41,942 nt of DNA, from assembly GCF_000943555.1 (NCBI RefSeq), contig NZ_JTDV01000012.1:1-41942 (forward strand), written 5' to 3'. This DNA comes from Neotamlana nanhaiensis. GTDB taxonomy: Bacteria > Bacteroidota > Bacteroidia > Flavobacteriales > Flavobacteriaceae. Shown one piece after another: positions 26,237-33,124 of the stretch (within the stretch, counting starts at the first letter, position 1; every line of letters begins with the position of its first letter). The notes below the pieces were generated by a model, which saw only the letters and a list, made by a program, of their open reading frames with translations, was not told where the DNA came from and did not search any database. The translations under genes were made by a program, and so were the position numbers.

Positions 26237-27352
26237 ATGAAAAAAGTAATTTATTCTTGTGCTCTTTTTTTAAGTGCAATACTAGTAGGATGTAATCCTA
26301 TGGAAGACATACATGATGAAGTTAATGCAGGTAGCGAGGTAGTTGTATCTGGAGATGTAGTGTTAACTTTGTCTGATGATGATTATGATGATTTAGATTT
26401 AGGCTACGGTAATTTTAGTTCAGAAGATGATGCTAAAGCACTTTTACCAGATTTTTTAAGTAATAAATACCCACAGTTGGGTCAAGGTTCATCAGCTTTA
26501 GTAACCTATAAATTGTATAACAGAGTTGATACTTATGAAGCTGATGTTTACGAATTAGGACAAGATGAATACGAACCAATTACAGGAGATAGTTATGGTA
26601 ATTTCTCTTCATCTTCTCATGTTTACGCTTATTTAGATGCGAAGTATCCTGATGCTGAAGATGGTGATTTTGTGTCATTACGTTATGATTATTACTCTGG
26701 ATCTGTAAGTACTTTAACAGATGGTTTTGCTTACGAAGATGGTTCTTGGATTAAGTTCACTGGATTTACAGAAGAGCAGTATGCAGACATGGGCGAAGGT
26801 TATCCTAATTTTACTAGCGAAGATGAAGCTAATACTAAAATACCTGTGGCTTTGTTAGATGTTTACAAATACGAGCCTAAAAGTGCTGGTGATATTGTAC
26901 TTTCTATGTACGAACTATACGTAGGTGGTGGTGTGACAAGAAGTTATACAGCTGCTTATGTTTTTAATGGTACCGAATTTTTACCATACGAAAACGAATT
27001 AGAAGTAACCTTACAATTTGGTCATGATGGTACTACTTGGGTTCCAGATAATACAATTAAGTATATTTTAGAAGCTGGCGATTATCCTTTAATTGTCGCA
27101 GCCTTAAGCGATAAATACCCAGCTGCAACTGGAAGTATGGATAACTACGGTAACTTTGAGAGAAGACCAGGTAATGCCGCTGAATGGACTCCAGAAATGA
27201 TTGCAGAAGCAGTAGGTGTAATTCTAGATAGAATTGACCCAAATGCAGAGGAAGGTCAAAAGTACGTTGTAACTTATGATATTTATAACGGTTCTGCAGG
27301 TACAGAAGATGTTGCTGTTATTAAAACAGGCGGTGTTTGGGTTTTACAATAA
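26237..27352 (+). CDS. Lipoprotein with four YGNF-type repeats
   Basis: A 371-residue lipoprotein: MKKVIYSCALFL, then LVGC with lipid Cys19, followed by NPMEDIHDE, an acidic tail suited to surface export. The body consists of repeats of ~60-115 residues, each opening with Y-(G/P)-N-F (Y57, Y120, Y189, Y304), followed by an acidic helix and a K/RYP or similar aromatic turn, then a Tyr-rich beta segment (ALVTYKLYN, VSLRYDYYSG, IVLSMYELY, YVVTYDIYN). I know no named domain with certainty. It is cotranscribed with the TonB receptor and probably binds its cargo at the surface. The start is the first ATG. Confidence 0.8.
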   Translation: MKKVIYSCALFLSAILVGCNPMEDIHDEVNAGSEVVVSGDVVLTLSDDDYDDLDLGYGNFSSEDDAKALLPDFLSNKYPQLGQGSSALVTYKLYNRVDTYEADVYELGQDEYEPITGDSYGNFSSSSHVYAYLDAKYPDAEDGDFVSLRYDYYSGSVSTLTDGFAYEDGSWIKFTGFTEEQYADMGEGYPNFTSEDEANTKIPVALLDVYKYEPKSAGDIVLSMYELYVGGGVTRSYTAAYVFNGTEFLPYENELEVTLQFGHDGTTWVPDNTIKYILEAGDYPLIVAALSDKYPAATGSMDNYGNFERRPGNAAEWTPEMIAEAVGVILDRIDPNAEEGQKYVVTYDIYNGSAGTEDVAVIKTGGVWVLQ

Positions 27353-27372
27353 GAACTTAAATATTAAAAATA

Positions 27373-27401
27373 AAAACCACCTAATTTTAGGTGGTTTTTT
27401 T
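27373..27401. terminator. Hairpin terminator or attenuator
   Basis: AAAACCACCTA (27373-27383) pairs with TAGGTGGTTTT (27388-27398), followed by a T run. Only 24 bases remain to the start codon of the nuclease gene, leaving little room for a separate promoter. Confidence 0.8.
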
Positions 27402-27424
27402 GCCTTTATAAAAACCCTAAAACA

Positions 27425-28780
27425 ATGAAAAAAATACTTTATATCCTTTGTCTAGCATTTCTAATTGTAAATTGTAGTTCGGGAAGCGACGATGTAATTT
27501 CTGAACCAGATGATACCGATCCAAATCAAGTTCCTGTGGCGGTAAACGATGTGGCAACAACAATTGAAGATAAAACTGTTGATATAGCTATATTATTAGA
27601 TAATGATACTGTTGTAGATAATGCAAGAATTTCTTCGTTTGATACAACATCTACACAAGGCGGTACCATTGAAGATAATAGAGACGGATCGTATGGTTAC
27701 ACGCCACCTCTGGGATTTGTAGGAGAAGATACGTTTACATATACGCTTTGTGATAGAGATGACACCCCAGATTGTTCTACTGCAACCGTAACAATTACCG
27801 TAACAGATGAGGGTAATCCTGAAGCGACAAACGATGCTGTGTTTGCTTTATACAACAGTACTAAGAATATTAGTATTCTATTAGATAACGATAATGCTAT
27901 TGACGATGCTACAATTACAGCTGTTAGTGATGCATCATCTGCAGGAACAGTAGTTTTAAATACCGACGGAACGGTAACCTACACCGCTCAAAACGGATTT
28001 TTAGGAGAAGATACGTTCACCTATACAATTTGTGATGATGATACTCCTGAAGCTTCATGTGCTACCGCAACAGTTACGGTAACAGTAATTGAAGCCATTA
28101 ATTTTAATATTCCTGAAGCCATACAAGATTATTATGAAGGTGTTATTTTTTCTGAAGATTCCAATTTAACATTCGATGAGGTTGTTAGTTTAACCATAAA
28201 CAAACACACTACGTTGTTATCGTATGGACAACGTCATAACTTTTTATATGATGCGGATGAAGATATGAGTAATACAGATAATGTTATTTTAATGTATAGT
28301 GGAGAAAGTCGCTATTGGGAAGAATACGATTCGCCAAATAATTCGTATCGACCAACTTCATTTAATACCGAACATATTTATCCACAGTCATTGTTAACTG
28401 AAGATGAAGCTCCTAATGATATGCATCACATGAGAGTTTGCGATCAAAGCGTAAATAGCCAACGAAGTAACTATCCTTATCGAGATGGAAGCGGTGGTTA
28501 TTTGTTAACTAACCAAGAATGGTTTCCAGGAGATGAGTGGAAAGGTGATGTTGCAAGAATGGTAATGTATGTAAATGTGCGTTATGGTGAGCTGTTTTCA
28601 AAAGTTGGAAGTTTAGAGTTATTTTTAAAATGGAATATTGAAGATCCTGTTTCAGATTTTGAAAGACAACGTAATAATGTTATTTACGGTGCTCAAGGCA
28701 ATCGTAATCCATTTATTGATAACCCATATTTAGCAACCTTAATTTGGGGTGGCGACGATGCTGAAAATACATGGGAGTAA
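27425..28780 (+). CDS. Surface lipoprotein nuclease of the endonuclease I family
   Basis: A 451-residue lipoprotein with LIVNC (lipid C17) followed by SSGSDD, which fits the surface-export signals described for Bacteroidota lipoproteins. Two similar ~95-residue Ig/cadherin-like domains follow (~36-128 and ~132-222), each with ILLDND, DG(S/T)-Y and GEDTFTYT. The C-terminal half is an endonuclease I domain (~235-440) with the active-site region NTEHIYPQSL (H317) and then NDMHHMRVCDQSVNSQRSN and the characteristic NPFIDNPYL. The family makes non-specific cuts in DNA or RNA. There is no T9SS sorting domain. It follows the TonB receptor and YGNF lipoprotein, pointing to use of extracellular nucleic acid. 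Confidence 0.87.
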   Translation: MKKILYILCLAFLIVNCSSGSDDVISEPDDTDPNQVPVAVNDVATTIEDKTVDIAILLDNDTVVDNARISSFDTTSTQGGTIEDNRDGSYGYTPPLGFVGEDTFTYTLCDRDDTPDCSTATVTITVTDEGNPEATNDAVFALYNSTKNISILLDNDNAIDDATITAVSDASSAGTVVLNTDGTVTYTAQNGFLGEDTFTYTICDDDTPEASCATATVTVTVIEAINFNIPEAIQDYYEGVIFSEDSNLTFDEVVSLTINKHTTLLSYGQRHNFLYDADEDMSNTDNVILMYSGESRYWEEYDSPNNSYRPTSFNTEHIYPQSLLTEDEAPNDMHHMRVCDQSVNSQRSNYPYRDGSGGYLLTNQEWFPGDEWKGDVARMVMYVNVRYGELFSKVGSLELFLKWNIEDPVSDFERQRNNVIYGAQGNRNPFIDNPYLATLIWGGDDAENTWE

Positions 28781-28809
28781 ACTTTTAAAAATATAATTAA
28801 GTCAACATA

Positions 28810-28843
28810 AAATCCGGAGTTTTAAAACGCTCCGGATTTTTTT
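28810..28843. terminator. Bidirectional terminator
   Basis: AAATCCGGAG (28810-28819) pairs with CTCCGGATTT (28830-28839) with A and T flanks on both sides. It serves the convergent nuclease and gldD genes. Confidence 0.88.
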
Positions 28844-29420
28844 ATTTCCATTGTAATGTTTCCATAATGCGCCTTATGTCGTTTTGTAAATATTGAGCGG
28901 CAGGGTAAATTGAATCGTAATTTGGTTTAGCATGAAAATAAATAGAACCAGTAAGAAAATGGTTAACGCTATCGGTTACATAAAACTGCGCAGGAGAGGC
29001 TACATTGCCTTTAACTTCCGATAACATTCCATAAACCTTTCTGTTGTCGTTTTCGTAAGGATAAGCTGGAATTTCGTCGGCTTTTTGGGTGTGTTCTAAA
29101 GTAAATTTTTGTGCATCCTTTAAAAAGTCGTTTAAATTTTTTGGGTTGTTTTCGATGGCCTTGTAGGTTAGAAAAATAGTGCCTTTTAATGTTTGGTATT
29201 CTAAATTAACGCCGTAACTTTTAGTGGTCGATGGTATTGATTTTAGCGTTGTTTTATTAGCTAAAAGGTTTTTATCGAAGGTAAAAGGTAGTTTTAAATT
29301 GTCAGGAGCATATTTAGGCTCTGGATATTCTAAACGCAATTCTGCCTTTGGTTTTGGTTTGTAGTCTTCGTTGCAAGAAAAACAAATTATGAAAATAAAA
29401 AGGGCGGCAAATCGATTCAT
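28842..29420 (-). CDS. gldD: Gliding-motility lipoprotein GldD
   Basis: A 192-residue lipoprotein with FSC lipobox (C16) followed by NEDYKPKPKAELRLEYPEPKY, the typical GldD start. The rest is a single mixed alpha/beta domain containing PFTFDKN, LEYQTLKGTIFLTYK, and GNVASPAQFYVTDSVNHFL, all usual for GldD. In Flavobacterium johnsoniae GldD is needed for gliding and is linked to the T9SS machinery. The start codon overlaps the gldE stop by one base (TAATG), so the two are translationally coupled. The gene order mutY-ssb-gldE-gldD is the standard one. Confidence 0.93.
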   Translation of the reverse strand: MNRFAALFIFIICFSCNEDYKPKPKAELRLEYPEPKYAPDNLKLPFTFDKNLLANKTTLKSIPSTTKSYGVNLEYQTLKGTIFLTYKAIENNPKNLNDFLKDAQKFTLEHTQKADEIPAYPYENDNRKVYGMLSEVKGNVASPAQFYVTDSVNHFLTGSIYFHAKPNYDSIYPAAQYLQNDIRRIMETLQWK

Positions 29421-30724
29421 TACAATATGGTGAACTTTACTAGTTTTATACGTTTTTTGTCCATGGCTTCAATAGTAAAAACGTAATTTTCAAAATTTAT
29501 TTTACTGTTTAGTTTTGGGAAGCTTCCCGATATTTCCAATACAAAACCAGCAATAGTTTCAGCTTCACCTTTATTTTCTTCAAAAAGTGAGTCGTCTTCA
29601 AGTTTTATTATTTTATAAAAATCTTTTAAAGCCGTTTTACCTTCAAAAACATAATTGTTTTCATCGAGTTTAGAGTAGGTTAAATCTTCATCGTCAAACT
29701 CATCACTTATATCACCTACAATTTCTTCAATAATATCTTCTAACGAAATAAGGCCCGATGTACCACCATATTCATCAACTACAACCGCTAAATGCACTTT
29801 TTTCTCTTGAAATTCGGACATTAAATCGTCTAACTTTTTGTTTTCTGGCACAAAAAAGGGATCGCGTAAAAGTGTGGTCCAATCAAATTGCTTTCTATCA
29901 ATATAAGGTAGTAAATCTTTAACGTAAAGGATGCCTTCAATAGTATCAATATTATCTTTGTAAACAGGAATTCTGGAGTAACCGTTTTCTATAATTTCAG
30001 GCATAATATCGGCATACTTTTGCTCGATGTTCAAGGCGAAAATATCAATACGAGGTCGCATTACTTGCTTGGTGTCTGTATTACCAAACGATACAATGCC
30101 TTGTAAAATTTTTTGTTCTTCTTTAGTGGTGTCTTCTTCGCTTGTAAGTTCTAAGGCTTGCGAGAGTTGGTCTACACTTAAGTTAGATTTTTGTTTACCC
30201 AATTTGTTGTGAATAGCCAATGTAACACTGCGCATAGGTAAACTTATTGGCGATAAAAGCACATCTAAAACCCGAAGCGGATATGCCATAAATGTGGCAA
30301 ATTTTAAGTTGTTACGACTGGCGTAAATTTTAGGTAAAATTTCTCCAAACAGTAAAATTAAAAAGGTGACTACAACCACTTCTAAAACAAATTTTAATTG
30401 CGGATTAGTTACACTGCCAAACATGAAATCGCCTAAAAAAGCAAAAAGAATTACTACGGCAATATTTATAAAGTTGTTAGCTACTAAAATGGTAGCTAGT
30501 AGTTTTTTGGGACGGTCTAGAAGTTTTAAAATAATTTCTATTGGTTTGGAGGCGTTGTTAGTTTGTTCTTCCAAATCGGTTTTACTTAAAGAAAACAAGG
30601 CTACTTCGGCACCAGAAATTAATGCAGAACAAAGTAAAAGCAAAAATAATAATGCAAAACCAAGTGCAATTGAAACATCAATTGTTAAAAACGTGAGTTG
30701 TAAACTGGCAGGGTCGGGATCCAA
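29420..30724 (-). CDS. gldE: Gliding-motility membrane protein GldE
   Basis: A 434-residue CBS-domain protein of the CorC/HlyC type. Transmembrane helices in the DUF21 domain span ~15-185 (LLLLLCSALISGAEVALFSLSKTDL). A CBS pair lies at ~210-330 (MRPRIDIFALN, GILYVKDLLPYI, LAVVVDEYGGTSGLISLEDIIEEIVG), and a C-terminal CorC/HlyC domain follows. In F. johnsoniae GldE works with GldD and assists motility. The start is TTG at 30724: a TAA lies immediately upstream in frame, and the first residues MDPDPASLQ match known GldE N-termini. The gap to ssb is 21 bases. Confidence 0.93.
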   Translation of the reverse strand: MDPDPASLQLTFLTIDVSIALGFALLFLLLLCSALISGAEVALFSLSKTDLEEQTNNASKPIEIILKLLDRPKKLLATILVANNFINIAVVILFAFLGDFMFGSVTNPQLKFVLEVVVVTFLILLFGEILPKIYASRNNLKFATFMAYPLRVLDVLLSPISLPMRSVTLAIHNKLGKQKSNLSVDQLSQALELTSEEDTTKEEQKILQGIVSFGNTDTKQVMRPRIDIFALNIEQKYADIMPEIIENGYSRIPVYKDNIDTIEGILYVKDLLPYIDRKQFDWTTLLRDPFFVPENKKLDDLMSEFQEKKVHLAVVVDEYGGTSGLISLEDIIEEIVGDISDEFDDEDLTYSKLDENNYVFEGKTALKDFYKIIKLEDDSLFEENKGEAETIAGFVLEISGSFPKLNSKINFENYVFTIEAMDKKRIKLVKFTIL

Positions 30725-30745
30725 TTAGGGTTAATTTAGTTAAAC

Positions 30746-31186
30746 TTAAAAAGGAAGGTCGTCATCATCAGCTTCAACCTGTTCAGTAGGTTTTGTTTGC
30801 GCTGGTTTGGCTTGTTGTTGCGCCATATTTGATGCGTTTTCACTTTCATTTTTTGCTGTAAGGAAGGTAAAGTCGGTGCATTGTATTTCGGTAGAGTACC
30901 TGTCGTTACCATTTTCGTCTTGCCATTTTCTGGTTTTTAAACGTCCTTCAATATATACTTTATCGCCTTTGTTTAAGTATTTTTCACAAATTTCGGCGCC
31001 TTTATTTCTAACTACAATATTATGCCATTCGGTATTTGTAACACGCTCATTAGTTTGCTTATTGGTGTAGGTTTCGTTGGTTGCTAACGGAAATCTTCCA
31101 ACGCAACCGCCGCCTTCAAAATAGTGCATTTTTACTTCATCTCCTAAATGCCCAATTAGCATAACTTTATTTAAGGTTCCAGACAT
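30746..31186 (-). CDS. ssb: Single-stranded DNA-binding protein
   Basis: SSB coats single-stranded DNA in replication and repair. The start MSGTLNKVMLIGHLGDEV at 31186 is chosen over an upstream in-frame ATG at 31210, since the OB fold begins at the former and the extra eight residues are not family-like. The OB fold covers ~1-110 (EWHNIVVRNKGAEICEKYLNKGDKVYIEGRLKTRKW). A glutamine/threonine-rich linker and an acidic tip DDDDLPF, which recruits partner proteins, complete a 146-residue protein. It lies 79 bases downstream of mutY and 21 bases upstream of gldE. Confidence 0.95.
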   Translation of the reverse strand: MSGTLNKVMLIGHLGDEVKMHYFEGGGCVGRFPLATNETYTNKQTNERVTNTEWHNIVVRNKGAEICEKYLNKGDKVYIEGRLKTRKWQDENGNDRYSTEIQCTDFTFLTAKNESENASNMAQQQAKPAQTKPTEQVEADDDDLPF

Positions 31187-31265
31187 AATATTTTTAGTTA
31201 AAGACAACAAATGTAGTTATTTGCGCGTCATTTTTAAAATTAATAAAAAAATATGATTGTTGGTG

Positions 31266-32315
31266 TTAAACAAAATCAAAATTAAACGATTCAATAAAAT
31301 TGCCAATTAAAATGGGAACTGGGTAAGTGTGAATGTTACTTATATTTATGGTATTGGTATTTAGGGTTTTTACAGTAATAATCCAGAAATTGGTATATAA
31401 ATGTTGGTGCGAAAGTTTATGTATAATGGGTTTACTATTGTATAAAGTAAGGCTAAATTTTTGGTTAGATAATAAGGAGTTGTTTTTAAGTGTGTTTCTT
31501 AACGATTTTTCGCTAATGCTTTTTTCGGTTTCAATTAATGGAAACTGATACAAATTTTGCCAAATACCTTTGCCTTCTCTTTTTTCTAAAATTGTTTTTC
31601 CATCATCACTTATAAAAACTAAAAAGTTAAAATGTTTTTTTTGGGCTTTCGCCGCTTTAATTTTAACTGGTAATTGGTCAATGTTTTGTTTACTTAAAGC
31701 AAGACAGTTTTCGTTTAAGGGGCAATTTGTACAGTCGGGGTTTTTGGGTGTACATTGTTTAGCACCAAACTCCATTATGGCTTGGTTAAATGTAGCTGGT
31801 TGCTTTTTATCGATTAATTCTTGCGCTAATGCTTTAAATTCTTTTGCACCTTGGCTAGAATTTATGGGTGTGTCTATATTAAAATATCGCGATAGCACAC
31901 GATAAACATTGCCATCTACAACAGCCGTAACTTCGTTAAAACAAATTGATGCAATGGCGCTAGCAGTATAATCGCCAACACCTTTTAGTTTTATAATTTG
32001 GTTATATGTATTTGGGAATTCGCCTTGTAATTCGTTTACAATATGTTTTGCGGTGGCGTGTAAATTTCGTGCTCGGGAGTAATAACCTAACCCTTGCCAA
32101 AGTTTTAAAACGTCGCTTTCGGGAGCCTTTGCCAAGTTATAAATAGTTGGGTATTTGCTTACAAAAGCTTCATAATATGGTAACCCTTGTTTTACTTGTG
32201 TTTGCTGTAAAATAATTTCGGAAAGCCATATTTTATAGGGATTTTGAGTTTCGCGCCAAGGTAAACTTCGCTTATTTATTGAGTACCAATGTATTATTGT
32301 TTTTGTAAAATTCAT
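31266..32315 (-). CDS. mutY: Adenine DNA glycosylase
   Basis: MutY removes adenine mispaired with 8-oxoguanine. Catalytic residues are E33 in SEIILQQTQV and D134 in AVVDGNVYRV; the helix-hairpin-helix is LKGVGDYTASAI (~110-121). The iron-sulfur cluster loop has C188, C195, C198 and C204 with spacing C-x6-C-x2-C-x5-C. The C-terminal ~120 residues form a NUDIX-like domain that reads the oxidised guanine. At 349 residues it is the expected length. It heads the minus-strand run mutY-ssb-gldE-gldD and is divergent from HU. Confidence 0.96.
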   Translation of the reverse strand: MNFTKTIIHWYSINKRSLPWRETQNPYKIWLSEIILQQTQVKQGLPYYEAFVSKYPTIYNLAKAPESDVLKLWQGLGYYSRARNLHATAKHIVNELQGEFPNTYNQIIKLKGVGDYTASAIASICFNEVTAVVDGNVYRVLSRYFNIDTPINSSQGAKEFKALAQELIDKKQPATFNQAIMEFGAKQCTPKNPDCTNCPLNENCLALSKQNIDQLPVKIKAAKAQKKHFNFLVFISDDGKTILEKREGKGIWQNLYQFPLIETEKSISEKSLRNTLKNNSLLSNQKFSLTLYNSKPIIHKLSHQHLYTNFWIITVKTLNTNTINISNIHTYPVPILIGNFIESFNFDFV

Positions 32316-32378
32316 GTGCTATTTTATAATCAGCAAACAAAAATAAACGTTTATGATATTAAATTTTAGTGAATTAGG

Positions 32379-32411
32379 TTTGAAATATTGAATATTTAAT
32401 TCCTATATTTG
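32379..32411 (+). promoter_or_regulatory. Promoter of the HU gene
   Basis: TTTG at 32379-32382 and TATATTTG at 32404-32411 are separated by 21 bases, close to the ideal Bacteroidota sigma layout. The leader to the HU start codon is about 40 bases. Confidence 0.75.
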
Positions 32412-32456
32412 CATCCCTTTAAAAATTAATAGTAACCCAAATAAAAAATTTTAAGT

Positions 32457-32747
32457 ATGACTAAGGCTGATTTAGTAGCAAAAATTTCTGAAAAATTAGG
32501 AATTGAAAAAGGAGATGTACAAGCAACTGTTGAAACTTTTATGGATGAAGTAAAAACATCTTTAGAAAGTGGAGATAATGTGTATCTAAGAGGTTTTGGA
32601 AGTTTTATTATTAAAACTAGAGCTGAGAAAACAGGTAGAAACATTTCTAAAAATACTACTATTAAAATACCTGCTCACAACATTCCTGCATTTAAACCTG
32701 CAAAAGTTTTTGTTGAAGGTGTAAAAACAAATGTAGACGTAAAGTAA
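32457..32747 (+). CDS. hup: HU-family DNA-binding protein
   Basis: A 96-residue nucleoid protein that bends and compacts DNA as a dimer. The N-terminal helices are MTKADLVAKISEKLGI; the core NVYLRGFGSFIIKTRAEKTGRN with the beta-arm TTIKIPAHNIPAFKPAKVF is fully typical. The start is confirmed by the MTKAD motif. It has its own strong promoter and is followed after 73 bases by a tiny very basic gene and then RNase G. Confidence 0.95.
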   Translation: MTKADLVAKISEKLGIEKGDVQATVETFMDEVKTSLESGDNVYLRGFGSFIIKTRAEKTGRNISKNTTIKIPAHNIPAFKPAKVFVEGVKTNVDVK

Positions 32748-32756
32748 AACAACATG

Positions 32757-32787
32757 CTGTGTCCTGTAATTTGTGGGATACAGTTTT
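32757..32787. terminator. Weak hairpin between HU and the mini-gene
   Basis: CTGTGTCC (32757-32764) pairs with GGATACAG (32776-32783) with one G-U pair, followed by only four T. It could partly separate HU from the next gene, or act as an mRNA processing site. Confidence 0.4.
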
Positions 32788-32820
32788 AAAATAATTATTA
32801 ATTTATAAAAGACACTATTT

Positions 32821-32913
32821 ATGCCAAGTGGTAAAAAACGTAAAAGACATAAGGTAGCGACGCACAAACGTAAAAAACGCAGACGCGCTAACCGTCATAA
32901 AAAGAAAAAATAA
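32821..32913 (+). CDS. 30-residue arginine/lysine-rich mini-protein, possible ribosomal protein
   Basis: ATG to TAA encodes 30 residues, of which about 18 are Lys or Arg plus four His: MPSGKKRKRHK... ending NRHKKKK. It is too small and too regular in charge for a chance frame, and an A-rich leader precedes it with a clear terminator at its end. The pattern K-R-K-x-x-H-K...K-R-K-K-R-x-x-x-N-R resembles the small bacterial/mitochondrial AURKAIP1/COX24-type ribosomal proteins (bS22-like). That relation is an inference from a short match. It sits between HU and RNase G, both linked to nucleic acids. It was missed by usual length cut-offs. Confidence 0.7.
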   Translation: MPSGKKRKRHKVATHKRKKRRRANRHKKKK

Positions 32914-32917
32914 ATCG

Positions 32918-32947
32918 AAAAAGTAGTTAGTGATTGACTACTTTTTT
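32918..32947. terminator. Rho-independent terminator
   Basis: AAAAAGTAGT (32918-32927) pairs with ACTACTTTTT (32937-32946), ending in a T run. It closes the HU/mini-gene unit. Confidence 0.85.
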
Positions 32948-33038
32948 GGTTTTTAAAAGAAACTAAGTTCTTTGAAATGAGTTCAAGAGTTTTTAGCGCT
33001 TTTTAATTAAAGTGTGTTATTGAACTCCACGGATAATT

Positions 33039-33060
33039 CCCAATATTAATCGATGTTGGG
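33039..33060 (+). promoter_or_regulatory. Leader hairpin 1 upstream of RNase G
   Basis: CCCAATAT and ATGTTGGG pair over 8 positions with one G-U and a 6-base loop. No T tract follows. It lies 65 bases before the rng start. Confidence 0.45.
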
Positions 33061-33080
33061 ACCTGTGAAAAATATTGTAT

Positions 33081-33112
33081 AATCCATCTGTTACACTAAA
33101 GTGTAATGGATT
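33081..33112 (+). promoter_or_regulatory. Leader hairpin 2 upstream of RNase G
   Basis: AATCCA (33081-33086) pairs with TGGATT (33107-33112) and TTACAC (33091-33096) with GTGTAA (33101-33106), with a four-base bulge on one side. It ends 12 bases before the ATG. With the first hairpin it makes a structured 5' leader that an RNase could target. Confidence 0.55.
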
Positions 33113-33124
33113 AAAATTAACAAC

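Noticed and set aside
31187-31210. Longer SSB starting at 31210
   Set aside because: The extra eight residues are not part of the SSB fold; MSGTLNKV is the usual start.
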